Assembly: GCF_021730435.1 (NCBI RefSeq)
Contig: NZ_JABWGX010000011.1
Coordinates: 80,891 to 144,890 of the forward strand
Origin: Xanthobacter agilis
GTDB taxonomy: Bacteria; Pseudomonadota; Alphaproteobacteria; Rhizobiales; Xanthobacteraceae
DNA length: 64,000 nucleotides
Reading direction: 5' to 3'
Below are positions 8,337 to 18,082 of the stretch, in pieces. The stretch's first letter is position 1; each line of letters starts with the position of its first letter. Made by a program: the position numbers and the translations under genes. Under the pieces are notes generated by a model. It was not told the origin of the DNA. It did not search any database and saw nothing but the letters and a program-made list of their open reading frames with translations.

Positions 8337-11300
8337 TGGCGAGTGGATACGTCGCGAACCTCTCGTTCGGCCAGCGCCAGATCCGCATGGCCGAACTGCT
8401 GCGCCCGGGCCGCACCCTCTTCGCCATGCCCCTTGTCGCGCGGATCACCGGAACCGTGGATGCGGACGCGCTGCGCGCCGCCCTCGATGCGGTGGTGCGC
8501 CGCCACGACAGCCTGCGCGCGCGCTTTCCGCTGGTGGATGGCCGTCCGGTCCAGGCGGTTGCCGATGCCGGCACGCTGGCGTTGCCGGTGATCGGGGCGG
8601 ACGCGCCCCTGGACAGCGCCACCTTCGAGGCGCGTGTGATGTCCCGCGCTCAGGAGATGGTGGCGGAACCGTTCGACCTCTCCAGCGGCCCGCTGGCGCG
8701 GCTCTGCCTGATCTCAGCCTCGGATGGGGGCGCGGCGCTGGTCGCGGTATTCCATCACCTCATCTGCGATGGCGCGTCGCTGAGTGTTTTTCTCCGGGAT
8801 CTCACGCAGGCCTATGATGACGCCCTGCGCGGGTGCGACAGCACGCGGGAGGCGCTGCCGCTCCAGGCGCCGGACTTCGCCGATTGGGAGCAGGACTGCT
8901 TCGGCGCGCCCGGCCCGGCCCTCGACAGCGCCATGGCCGCATGGCGGGCGCAGCTGAAAGGCGCGCCGGCCACCCTCGATCTGCCGTTCGACCGGCGCCG
9001 GAACGGCGATGGCGGGACCCGCAGCGCCCAGGCCCACACGGTGGTGAAGGGCACCACAGCCGCCCACCTTTCGGAATGGGCGCGGGCGGAAGAAACAAGC
9101 GCGTTCAGCGTCTATCTCGCGTTGTTTTTCGCGCTGCTGCGGCGATGGAGCGGCATCGACGACCTCGTGGTCACGATCCCGGTCTCCAAACGCGACCGCC
9201 CCGAGCTTGCCGACCTGATCGGCCTGATGGTGGACACCCTCCCCATCCGCGCCCGGGTGGAGACCGATGCGCGCTTTCCGGCGCTGCTCGCCCAGGTGCG
9301 CGACACGCTGCGCGCGGCCATGTCCCATCGCGACCTGCCGTTCGAGCGGATCGTGGAGGCAAGCGGCGTGGAGCGGCGCGGCGAGGCCGCCCCCTTCATG
9401 CAGGTGCTGTTCGGCGCCGCCGAGACCCCGCCCGCCCCCTTCACGGCCCTCGACGGCACCCGCTTCGAGAGGATGCCGGAGCGGCTGGAGCAGGCGGGGA
9501 AAGCAGACCTCTCGGTGGTCTATGCGGTGGCGGCGGACGGGCTGCACCTGTGGTGCCGCTATGACGCGGACCTGTTCGAGGCCTCGACCATCGACGCCCT
9601 GCTCGGCTGGTTCGGCCGGCTGGCGCAGGGGGTGGCGCACGACCCGAACCAACCGGTGCTGGAGATCCCGCTGATGGAGCCGGCCGAGGGGCGCGCGCTG
9701 GTCGCGCGCTTCAACGCCACGCAACGGCCCTACGAGCGCGACAGCACCGTCATCGATCTCTTCTTTCGTGATGCCGCGGCCCATCCCGATGCACCCGCCA
9801 TCGAGGAACATGGCGTCAGCCGGGCTTACGGCACGCTCGCCGCGCGGGCGCGCCGGCTGGCCAGCATCCTGGCCGCCGAAGGCGTGACGCGGGGCGACGT
9901 GGTGATCCTGGCGCTGCCGGTTTCGGCGGCCCTCGTGGAAGCGCTGCTGGCGGTGCTCACGCTCGGCGCCGCTTATGCCCCCATCGATCCCACCTATCCC
10001 GCCGAGCAACGGGACGCGCGCGCCCTGCGGGTCGCCGCGCGGCACGCCATCGTGGCCGATGCGTCCCTCCACGCCGCGGGATGCGAAAGCCTGGTATGGG
10101 ACCAGCTGATGGCCCGCGCCGAGGCCGCCCCGCCCCATCCTGGCACCCCGGTGGAGCCGGAAAGCCCGGCCTATGTCATGTTCACCTCGGGCTCGACCGG
10201 CGCCCCCAAGGCCGTGAGCGTGCCCCATCGCGCCATCGCGCGGCTCGCGCGCGAAACCGGCCTCGCGGCGCCGGGGCGGCGGGCGGCGGTCTATTCCAAC
10301 CCGGCCTTCGATGCCTCCACCCTCGAGATCTGGCTACCGCTGCTCAACGGCGGCACGCTGGTGCCGGTCGATCGCACGGTGGTGATGGACCCGCGCGCCC
10401 TGCGGCTGTTCCTGAGCGAAGCGCGCATCACCTTGCTGTGGATCACCGCCGGCCTGTTCCAGCAGATCGCCGCCGTCGATCCCGCCGTGTTCGCCGGTCC
10501 GCGCCGGGTCATCACCGGCGGCGACGTGGTCAATCCCGTCGCCGCGCGCGCGGTGCTGGCGGCGGGGCGGGACAGCGGACTGGTGCTCGTCAACGGCTAC
10601 GGCCCGACCGAGAACACCACCTTCAGCACCACCTTCGACATCGCCGGCCTGCATCCCGACGACCTGTCGATCCCCATCGGCAGGCCCATCGGCAACAGCA
10701 CCGCTTATGTGCTGGACCCGGCCGGACAGCCGTTGCCGGCGGGGCTGGTGGGGGAAATCTGGGTGGGGGGAGACGGCGTCGGCCTGGGCTATCTGGGCGA
10801 CGCGGAGCTGACCGCGGCCCGCTTTCGCCCCGATCCCTTCGCATCCCGTGGCGATGCCCACATGTATCGCACCGGCGACCTGGGCCGTTGGCGCGCCGAC
10901 GGCAACATCATCTTCCTGGGCCGGGCCGACAACCAGGTGAAGGTCCGTGGCTTCCGGGTGGAGCTGGGGGAGATCGAAGCGGTGCTGGCGCTCCATCCAG
11001 CGGTGGCCGGCGCCGCCGTGGTGGCGCCGCGCCGGGAGGGGGGCGAGCGCAACCTCGTCGCCTACGTTACCGCCAAGGCCGGCGCCGGGCTCACGGTCGC
11101 GGATCTGCGCGACCATCTGCAGGCACACCTGCCGCGCCAGCTGCTGCCCCACGCCTTCGCGATCCTCGATCACTTCCCGCTGAACGCCAACGGCAAGGTG
11201 GACACGCGCGCCCTGCCACCGGTGGATGTGGCCGACGCGCATCCCGACGCCGTGCAGGAGCCGCGCACGCCGGAAGAGCGGATCGTCGCCCGGATCTGGG

Positions 11301-14300
11301 CCGATCTCCTCGGCCATGCGCCGGCCAGCCTCCAGGACAATTTCTTCCATGTGGGCGGCGATTCCATCCTCACCATCCGCCTGGTGGCGCGTGCGTTCGA
11401 GGCGGGGCTCGACGTCGATCTCAAGGACGTGTTCGCACAGCCGACCATCGAGGGCATCGCAGGCGTCGCCACCCGGCGGAAACGGGCCGCCCAGGTGGAA
11501 GGGAACGGCGTCCGGCACGGAGTGGACCTGCTTCCGGCGGCGGGCGATGCCCGCAATCCCTGCCGCTTCGTCAGCATCGCCGTGGCGCCGACGGTGTCGG
11601 CGGTGGACCTCGGCTATGCCATCCAGCGGCTTGCCGAACGCCATGACGCCCTGCGGCTCGTCCAGGTGGAGGACGGCACCGGCCGGCGCCTTGCCATCTC
11701 GGATTTCCTGCCCGCCGTGCCGGTGCGGTTCGTGGACGTGCCGGCCGGCACCCTCGGCGACCTCGACCGCTGGATCGGCGACCACCGTGGCCGGTTGGCG
11801 CGGGGCATCGACCTTTCCGCCGGCGTGACCATTGCCGCGACCCTGGTGAAGGAGGAGGCGGAAGCCGGCGCCACCCTTGCCGTCATCCTCGCCCTGCATG
11901 AGGCGATCGCCGACGACCGGGCGCTGCTGCTGTTCGCCACCGAGCTGGAAAGCGCGCTGGCGGCCGGGCCCGACAGCGCGCGCCTGCCCCCTCCCCCGCT
12001 CAGCTTCTCGCAATGGCTCGCCTGGCTCACCGGCCATGCCGCGAGCACGGCCGTGCGCGAGGCGGCCATGGCGCGCGAGGCGGCGGCGCTCGATCCCCCG
12101 CCGATATTCACCGACGCCGTGGACCCCACGCTGGCGCGGGCCAGCCTGCTCCTCGATCCGGGAATGACCCGCCTGCTGACGGAGGAGCTGCCGGGCCGGC
12201 TCGGCGTATCCGCCCTCGATGCGCTGCTGGTCGCTCTCGGCGAGGTATGGGGGGCGGCCCCGGCGATCGAGGTCGTGGACGGCCGCCGATTGCAGCCGGC
12301 CGGCGCGCCGGATGCCGCCGGCCTGATCGCCAATCTCGATTGCGTGCTGCCGCTCCAGGCCTGTGCCCCTTGCGGACCGCTCGATTTGCGCCTGCGCGAG
12401 ACCAAGGCGGCGCGCCAGCGGGCGGAGCCCCTGGGGCTCGCGTTCGGCGTCGTGCGCTCCGCATTCCATGTGGCCGAGGCGGCGATCGGGCTCGCGCTGC
12501 TGCCGGCGCCGCCCCAGGATCCGGCGATCCAGCTGCACCACGCGCCCGCCTTCTCCGCCGCGGTGCGGGCGGGCCTCACGGTGCGGACCGTGGGCGGGCG
12601 GATCGAGCTGCGCTGGCTCGGCGCGGCGCCGGTGCAGGGGGGGGCTGCGCAGGGGCCTGCGGCCGTGCTGGAACAGATCGCCCAGGCCCTGCACGCGATC
12701 GGAGCATGGGCGCGGAATCATGCCGCTCCCCTTTTCACGCCGGAAGACTTCCCCCTGGCCGGGCTCGACGCCGCCGCGCTGGAGCAGGTGGTGGGCACCG
12801 ACACGGACGTGGAGGACCTTTACCCGCTCTCCCCCATGCAGGAGGCGATGCTACTGCATTCCCTGAGCCGGCAAGGTTCGGCGGTGAATGTCGAGCAAAG
12901 CTGCATGCGCTTCAGCGGCAACCTCGACGTGCCCGCCCTGCGCAAGGCCTGGACGCTGGTGTTCGACCGCCATCCGGTGCTGCGCACGGTGTTCCGCTGG
13001 CGCGGGCTGGCCCGGCCGCTCCAGCTGGTGCGCCGCGCCTGCCGCCAGCCGCTGGAGGTGGAGACCTGGCCCGCGTTCAGCACCGCGCGGCTCGAACAGC
13101 GCCTGGCCCAGGACCGGGCCCAGGGTTTCGATCTGGAAGCCGGACCGCTCGCCCGCCTGACCCTGATCCGCGTGAGCGACACCGAATCCTATCTGATCGC
13201 CAGCTTCCATCATGTCTTGGCCGACGGCTGGTGCCTCGCCCAACTGGAGCGCGAGGCCCGGTCCGCCTACGAGGCGTTCCGGCGGGGCATCCATCCGGCC
13301 CTTGCGCCGGTGGCGCGGTTTCGCGACTTCATCGCCTGGAGCGCCACCGCCGCGCGCGAGGCGACGCCGGCCTATTTCGGCCCCCTGCTCGCGGCGGCCC
13401 CGCGCCAACCGGCGCTTCATGCGCCCGGCGACGGCAGCGGGCCGTTCGTCACCGTGCGGCGCCAGCTCTCGGCGCCGCAGAGCAAGGCACTCGCGGACCT
13501 GTCGCGCCGGCGCGGGCTCACCATCGCGGCCTTGGCGCATCTGGCCTGGGGCCTGTGGTCGGCAGCACGGCGGGGATGCCGCGACACGGTCTTCTGCACC
13601 ACCGTGTCCGGCCGCCCGCCCCAGGTGCCAGGGGTGGAGCAGATGGTGGGCCTGTTCATCAACAATCTGCCGGTGCGGCTGTGCTTCGATGACGACAGCC
13701 CCCTCATCGCGCTCGCCCAGGAGATGCAGCGCCAGATCGCGGCGCTCCAAAGCCAGGCGCAGGTCTCCCTCCTGGAGGTGGGCGAGGCCGCGGGCGTGAG
13801 CGATCGGGCGGACGCCCTGTTTGATACCCTGCTCGTGGTCGAGAACATGCCGTCTGGAACCGACGCCTGGAGCGGTGCCAGCGGACTGCGCGTCGAGAGC
13901 CTGCACAATGCCCTGAAGACCGCCTACACCATCACTGGCGTCATCATTCCCGGCGAACGCATCGGCATCTCCCTGGTCCTGCCCGACCCGGACGGCACCG
14001 CCGCCGCGACGGGCGCGCGGATGATCGAGGAGGTCGCCGCCCTCCTCGCCACCCTGCCCGGCGCCATCGACGCCACCGCCGGCGCGCTCGCCCTGCCTGC
14101 CGCGGCGCCCGTGCCGCGACATGGAGCACTGGACGGCGGGGGTTCCGAAAGCTCGGCCCCGCCCGGCCGGGCGCCGCGCGGGCGCCCGGCCCAGGGCGCG
14201 GTCGAGCCGGTGACGCTCGACATCCTCTCGGCGATCACCGGCCGCCGCCTGGGCGTGGACGACGACGTGCTCGCGGGCGGCATCACCTCCCTCGGGCTCG

Positions 14301-15286
14301 CGACCGCGGCGATGCGCCTGTCCGAACGCCTTGGACGGCCGGTGCCGGTCACGCTGCTGATCGAGCATCGCACCGTCGCCGCGCTCGCCCGTGCCCTGGC
14401 GCGCGGCCAGATTTGGGACCCGGTGGTGCCGTTGACGTCGGGGCCGGATACGCCGTTCGTGTGCGTGCACCCCATCGCCGGCGATGTCGGCGCCTTCCTG
14501 GACCTTGCCCGTGCCCTCCCGCCGCGAACACCGTTCTGGGCGTTGCAGGCGCCGGGATTGGAGCCGGGGCAGGAACCACCCGGCAGCGTCGAGGCGCTCG
14601 CGACCGCGAACCTTCACGCCCTCGCCCGCCGCAAGCTATCGGCGCCGCGCTTCCTGGGCGGCTATTCCTTCGGCGGTATCGTGGCCTATGAGATGGCGCG
14701 CCAGCTCGCCGCGCGCGGGACGCCGCCGGAACGGCTCGTCATCATCGACACCCCCGCCCCCCTCGGCAGCCGCTCGGTGCTGCCCGATGATCCCGACCAA
14801 GCCCAGGCGGAATGGCTGGTGCGCATGGCCGGCGTGCGCGCGCGCCACCATGGGGTCGGCGAAAACCTCACCGTCGCGGACCTCCTGCCGCTCGGGGCCG
14901 ATGCGCGCTTCACGCTCGCGTGCCAGCGGATGCAGGACGCCGGCCTGGTCGCGCCGGACGGCGACGCGGCATGGCTGCGGCGCGCCTATGGCGCGAGCCG
15001 GGCCCTCTATGATGCTTTCCTGAACTATCGGCCCGGCCCCGACCTCGCCCGCGACCTGCCGCTCTGCCTCGTGAGGGCCTCGACGGTGCGTCAAGGCGAT
15101 CTCAGCGCCAAGGACATGCGCATCGTGTCGGAGCCGGACATGGGATGGTCGCGCCTCGTGGCGGGCACCATCGGCGTGCGCACCATTTCCGGCGACCATG
15201 TGTCCATGCTATCCGGCCCGGCAGCCGCCGCGACCGCCGGCGCCATCGCCCAGTTTCTCGACCTCCCACCGTCCGCGCACGGCTAG
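8336..15286 (+). CDS. Non-ribosomal peptide synthetase C-A-T-(E*)-C-T-TE
   Basis: A 2316-residue NRPS. Domain order: C1 (HHLICDG near residue 140), A1 (FTSGSTGAPKA near 612, NGYGPTENTTF, YRTGDLGRW), T1 (HVGGDSIL near 1002), an epimerization-like region (~1055-1460), C2 (PLSPMQEAMLLHSL start, HHVLADG near 1624), T2 (GGITSLGLA near 1980) and a thioesterase (GYSFGG near 2108, late histidine in GDHVSML). The hand-read A1 pocket is D-A-L-W-I-G-G-T-F. I do not assign a substrate. The E region has LHEAIADDRA where HHxxxDG is expected, so it is probably inactive. No A domain lies between C2 and T2. The terminal module must be loaded in trans, or C2/TE uses a free nucleophile. The longer frame upstream of the ATG at 8336 lies inside the previous gene. 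Confidence 0.93.
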   Translation: MASGYVANLSFGQRQIRMAELLRPGRTLFAMPLVARITGTVDADALRAALDAVVRRHDSLRARFPLVDGRPVQAVADAGTLALPVIGADAPLDSATFEARVMSRAQEMVAEPFDLSSGPLARLCLISASDGGAALVAVFHHLICDGASLSVFLRDLTQAYDDALRGCDSTREALPLQAPDFADWEQDCFGAPGPALDSAMAAWRAQLKGAPATLDLPFDRRRNGDGGTRSAQAHTVVKGTTAAHLSEWARAEETSAFSVYLALFFALLRRWSGIDDLVVTIPVSKRDRPELADLIGLMVDTLPIRARVETDARFPALLAQVRDTLRAAMSHRDLPFERIVEASGVERRGEAAPFMQVLFGAAETPPAPFTALDGTRFERMPERLEQAGKADLSVVYAVAADGLHLWCRYDADLFEASTIDALLGWFGRLAQGVAHDPNQPVLEIPLMEPAEGRALVARFNATQRPYERDSTVIDLFFRDAAAHPDAPAIEEHGVSRAYGTLAARARRLASILAAEGVTRGDVVILALPVSAALVEALLAVLTLGAAYAPIDPTYPAEQRDARALRVAARHAIVADASLHAAGCESLVWDQLMARAEAAPPHPGTPVEPESPAYVMFTSGSTGAPKAVSVPHRAIARLARETGLAAPGRRAAVYSNPAFDASTLEIWLPLLNGGTLVPVDRTVVMDPRALRLFLSEARITLLWITAGLFQQIAAVDPAVFAGPRRVITGGDVVNPVAARAVLAAGRDSGLVLVNGYGPTENTTFSTTFDIAGLHPDDLSIPIGRPIGNSTAYVLDPAGQPLPAGLVGEIWVGGDGVGLGYLGDAELTAARFRPDPFASRGDAHMYRTGDLGRWRADGNIIFLGRADNQVKVRGFRVELGEIEAVLALHPAVAGAAVVAPRREGGERNLVAYVTAKAGAGLTVADLRDHLQAHLPRQLLPHAFAILDHFPLNANGKVDTRALPPVDVADAHPDAVQEPRTPEERIVARIWADLLGHAPASLQDNFFHVGGDSILTIRLVARAFEAGLDVDLKDVFAQPTIEGIAGVATRRKRAAQVEGNGVRHGVDLLPAAGDARNPCRFVSIAVAPTVSAVDLGYAIQRLAERHDALRLVQVEDGTGRRLAISDFLPAVPVRFVDVPAGTLGDLDRWIGDHRGRLARGIDLSAGVTIAATLVKEEAEAGATLAVILALHEAIADDRALLLFATELESALAAGPDSARLPPPPLSFSQWLAWLTGHAASTAVREAAMAREAAALDPPPIFTDAVDPTLARASLLLDPGMTRLLTEELPGRLGVSALDALLVALGEVWGAAPAIEVVDGRRLQPAGAPDAAGLIANLDCVLPLQACAPCGPLDLRLRETKAARQRAEPLGLAFGVVRSAFHVAEAAIGLALLPAPPQDPAIQLHHAPAFSAAVRAGLTVRTVGGRIELRWLGAAPVQGGAAQGPAAVLEQIAQALHAIGAWARNHAAPLFTPEDFPLAGLDAAALEQVVGTDTDVEDLYPLSPMQEAMLLHSLSRQGSAVNVEQSCMRFSGNLDVPALRKAWTLVFDRHPVLRTVFRWRGLARPLQLVRRACRQPLEVETWPAFSTARLEQRLAQDRAQGFDLEAGPLARLTLIRVSDTESYLIASFHHVLADGWCLAQLEREARSAYEAFRRGIHPALAPVARFRDFIAWSATAAREATPAYFGPLLAAAPRQPALHAPGDGSGPFVTVRRQLSAPQSKALADLSRRRGLTIAALAHLAWGLWSAARRGCRDTVFCTTVSGRPPQVPGVEQMVGLFINNLPVRLCFDDDSPLIALAQEMQRQIAALQSQAQVSLLEVGEAAGVSDRADALFDTLLVVENMPSGTDAWSGASGLRVESLHNALKTAYTITGVIIPGERIGISLVLPDPDGTAAATGARMIEEVAALLATLPGAIDATAGALALPAAAPVPRHGALDGGGSESSAPPGRAPRGRPAQGAVEPVTLDILSAITGRRLGVDDDVLAGGITSLGLATAAMRLSERLGRPVPVTLLIEHRTVAALARALARGQIWDPVVPLTSGPDTPFVCVHPIAGDVGAFLDLARALPPRTPFWALQAPGLEPGQEPPGSVEALATANLHALARRKLSAPRFLGGYSFGGIVAYEMARQLAARGTPPERLVIIDTPAPLGSRSVLPDDPDQAQAEWLVRMAGVRARHHGVGENLTVADLLPLGADARFTLACQRMQDAGLVAPDGDAAWLRRAYGASRALYDAFLNYRPGPDLARDLPLCLVRASTVRQGDLSAKDMRIVSEPDMGWSRLVAGTIGVRTISGDHVSMLSGPAAAATAGAIAQFLDLPPSAHG

Positions 15287-15295
15287 GATCTCACC

Positions 15296-16939
15296 ATGAG
15301 CCGAGCAGCAGGACAGAGCTTTCCCCCCCGATATGGCGCCACCCACCGGGTCCACCGGTGGATCGGAGCGGGCACAGGCGCGCTGCTGCTCTCGGGCTGC
15401 ATGGTCGGGCCGGATTTCCAGCCCCCGCCGGCTCCGGACGTGAGCGGCTACACACCCGAGGGCAAGCTCGCGCCGGCAGCGGCCACCGCCATCGCGGGTG
15501 GGGCGCCACAGACCTTCGTGACCGGTCTCGACGTGGGCGGACAGTGGTGGCGGGAATTCGGCTCCCCGCAGATCAACGCCTTCGTGGAGGAAGCCGTCCG
15601 CAATCATCCCGATGTGAAGGCCGCGCAATATGCCTTGCAGTCGGCGCGCCAATCGGTGCTCCAGGCCCAGGGCGCGCTCGCGCCTCAGATCCCCGGAACC
15701 TTCTCCGCCACCCGCGAGCAGGTGCCCGCGGCCTCGGGCGGCACCACCGGGGCGCCGTCCCTCTACAATCTCTACAATGCGTCGGTGAGCGTCACCTTCA
15801 CCCTCGACGTGTTCGGCGGCCTGCGGCGGCAGGTGGAATCGGCGGAGGCCCAGGCCCGCTATCAGCGTTTCGAGCTGGAGGCGACCTATCTCGCCCTGAC
15901 GGCCAATGTGGTCACGGCCGCCATCACCGATGCGTCCCTGCGGGCTCAGATCGCCGCCACCCAGGAGATCATTGCCGCCGAGACCGACCAGTTGCACCGC
16001 GTGCGGCGCCAATTCGAGGTCGGCGCGGTCTCGCAGGCGGACGTGCTGTCCCAGCAGGCGACCCTCGCCCAAACCCAGGCCGCCCTGCCGCCGCTGCAGA
16101 AGCAGCTCGCCCAGGGGCGCAACCAGTTGATGGCCTATCTCGGCCGCCTGCCCAGCCAGGACCGGGGCGAGAGCGTGAACCTCGCGCAACTGCGCCTGCC
16201 CGGCAAGCTGCCGGTGAGCCTTCCCGCGCAGCTGGTGCGCCAGCGCCCCGACATCCGCGCGGCCGAGGCGACCCTGCATCAGGCGGCGGCCACCGTCGGC
16301 GTGAACGTCGCGAACCTGCTGCCGCGATTCACCTTGACCCCCTCGCTGGGGACCGAGGCCCTCACCCTGGGCCAGCTTTTCACGCCGCAGAGCCTGGCCT
16401 GGACCGTCGCCGCCAACATCCAGCAGCAGCTTATGGATGGCGGGCAGCTCTATCGCACCAAGGAAGCGAGCGTCGCGACCTTCGAGCAGGACTATGCCCT
16501 GTACCAGAGCACGGTCATCACCGCGTTCCAGAACGTGGCGGATTCGCTCCGGGCGGTGCAATACGATGCCGCCACCCTGCGCGCGCAGGCGGCGGCGGAG
16601 AAATCCGCACGCGACAGCCTCACCATGGCGCAGCAGCAGTTCAAGGTCGGCGCAATCAGCTACGCGATCATCATCAACGCCCAGCAGACCTACCAGAACG
16701 CGCTGATCTCCCGCATCCAGGCGCAGGCCACGCGCTACACCGACACGGTGGCGCTGTTCCAATCCCTGGGCGGGGGATGGTGGAACCGCACCGACGAGAC
16801 CAAAGCCGCCCTGCCGCGCGACGGCGGCTACCTTCAGGGACCGGACGGGCCCGCCACCGCAGCGACCAGGGAAGCCGCCTTCGGCGCGGCCCCCGCGACC
16901 CCAGAGGCCTCCAACACGTCCATGGAGACGACCCGGTGA
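15296..16939 (+). CDS. Outer-membrane efflux lipoprotein (NodT/OprM family)
   Basis: A 547-residue outer-membrane factor of an RND pump. A basic N-terminus and hydrophobic segment lead to the lipobox LLSGC, giving Cys35 as the predicted lipidated residue, followed by the family-typical MVGPDFQPPPAPD. Two repeated OEP halves are visible, rich in alanine/glutamine helices with conserved motifs such as LDVFGGLRRQVE and RRQFEVGAVSQADV. It would form the trans-periplasmic channel. It lies 9 bp after the NRPS stop, in the same operon as a membrane-fusion protein and pump, so it probably exports the peptide or protects against it. Confidence 0.92.
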   Translation: MSRAAGQSFPPRYGATHRVHRWIGAGTGALLLSGCMVGPDFQPPPAPDVSGYTPEGKLAPAAATAIAGGAPQTFVTGLDVGGQWWREFGSPQINAFVEEAVRNHPDVKAAQYALQSARQSVLQAQGALAPQIPGTFSATREQVPAASGGTTGAPSLYNLYNASVSVTFTLDVFGGLRRQVESAEAQARYQRFELEATYLALTANVVTAAITDASLRAQIAATQEIIAAETDQLHRVRRQFEVGAVSQADVLSQQATLAQTQAALPPLQKQLAQGRNQLMAYLGRLPSQDRGESVNLAQLRLPGKLPVSLPAQLVRQRPDIRAAEATLHQAAATVGVNVANLLPRFTLTPSLGTEALTLGQLFTPQSLAWTVAANIQQQLMDGGQLYRTKEASVATFEQDYALYQSTVITAFQNVADSLRAVQYDAATLRAQAAAEKSARDSLTMAQQQFKVGAISYAIIINAQQTYQNALISRIQAQATRYTDTVALFQSLGGGWWNRTDETKAALPRDGGYLQGPDGPATAATREAAFGAAPATPEASNTSMETTR

Positions 16940-18069
16940 CGAAACGGCGTGTCATGTTCTGGGTGGTGGTCGCCGCGCTGGTCGGCGGCCTCGTCTATGG
17001 CTTCAATCCCCTTGCGCCCAGCGGCGCCGGCAAGGGACCGGCGGGCAAGGGACCGGCGGACCATGGCGGCCCGCCGCAGACGGTCGCCGCGGAGCCGGCA
17101 AAAACGCAGATGTGGCAGCCCAGCATGGAGCTGGTGGGCGAGCTGCGCGCCTCGAAGGGCGCCGACCTCGCGCTCCAGGTCTCCGGCATCGTGCAATCCA
17201 TCTCCTTTGAATCCGGCGATCCGGTCCAGGCCGGCATGCCCCTGCTCCAGCTCATCGCCGACGACCAGGTGGCCAAGCTCGACTCGCTGAAGGCCACCGC
17301 CGCCCTCAATGCCCTGACGCTGAAGCGTGACACCGAGCAGCTCAAGATCAAGGCCGTGAGCCAGGCCACGGTGGACACCGACCAGGCCAATCTGAAGAAT
17401 GCCGAGGCCCTGGTGGCGCAACAGCAGGCCCTGGTCAATCAATACAGCCTCAAGGCGCCGTTCTCGGGCCACCTTGGCATCCGCAGCGTCGACCTCGGGC
17501 AATATGTGAGCGCGGGCACCACCGTCGTCACGCTTCAGGCGCTCGACCCCATCTTCGCCGACTTCTATGTTCCGCAACAGTATTTCGGGCGCATCGAGGT
17601 GGGCCAGCCGGTGACGGTGAAGATCGACACCTATCCCAGCGAGACGTTCCCCGGCACTGTCAGCGCCATCAATCCCAAGATCGAGACCGGCAGCCGCAAC
17701 GTCCGCGTCCGGGCCACGTTGAAGAACCCGAACGGCCGCCTGGTGCCCGGGATGTTCGCGAAGATCGCCCTGGACCTTGGCAAAGCGGAGCGGTTCGTGA
17801 CGCTGCCGCAGACCGCCATCGTGGCCAATCCCTACGGGGCGACCGTCTTCGTTCTGGAAAAGAGCACCGACGGCAAGGCCCTGGTGGCGCGCGAGACCTT
17901 CGTGAAGACCGGCCAGGCGCGCGGGGACCTGATCGCCGTGGTCTCCGGCCTCAAGGAGGGCGAGACGGTGGTGGTGGCGGGCCAGATCAAGCTGCGCAAC
18001 GGCACGCCGGCGGTGATCGACAATTCGCATATTCCCAAGACCGAGGCCGATCCGAAAGTGTCGGACTGA
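16936..18069 (+). CDS. RND efflux periplasmic adaptor (membrane-fusion protein)
   Basis: A 377-residue HlyD/MexA-like adaptor. The GTG at 16936 overlaps the TGA of the preceding gene (GTGA), so translation is coupled. An N-terminal hydrophobic anchor (FWVVVAALVGGLVYGF) is followed by a proline/glycine linker, the split lipoyl halves (ALQVSGIVQSISFESGDPV and YSLKAPFSGHLGIRSVDLGQ), an alpha-hairpin between them, and beta-barrel segments (VTVKIDTYPSETFPGTVS). It bridges the pump and the outer-membrane channel. Confidence 0.9.
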   Translation: MTKRRVMFWVVVAALVGGLVYGFNPLAPSGAGKGPAGKGPADHGGPPQTVAAEPAKTQMWQPSMELVGELRASKGADLALQVSGIVQSISFESGDPVQAGMPLLQLIADDQVAKLDSLKATAALNALTLKRDTEQLKIKAVSQATVDTDQANLKNAEALVAQQQALVNQYSLKAPFSGHLGIRSVDLGQYVSAGTTVVTLQALDPIFADFYVPQQYFGRIEVGQPVTVKIDTYPSETFPGTVSAINPKIETGSRNVRVRATLKNPNGRLVPGMFAKIALDLGKAERFVTLPQTAIVANPYGATVFVLEKSTDGKALVARETFVKTGQARGDLIAVVSGLKEGETVVVAGQIKLRNGTPAVIDNSHIPKTEADPKVSD

Positions 18070-18082
18070 CAGGAGACGCACG

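Noticed and set aside
10334..12721. 795-codon minus-strand frame opposite the second NRPS
   Set aside because: Shadow of the NRPS coding frame with no recognisable domain.
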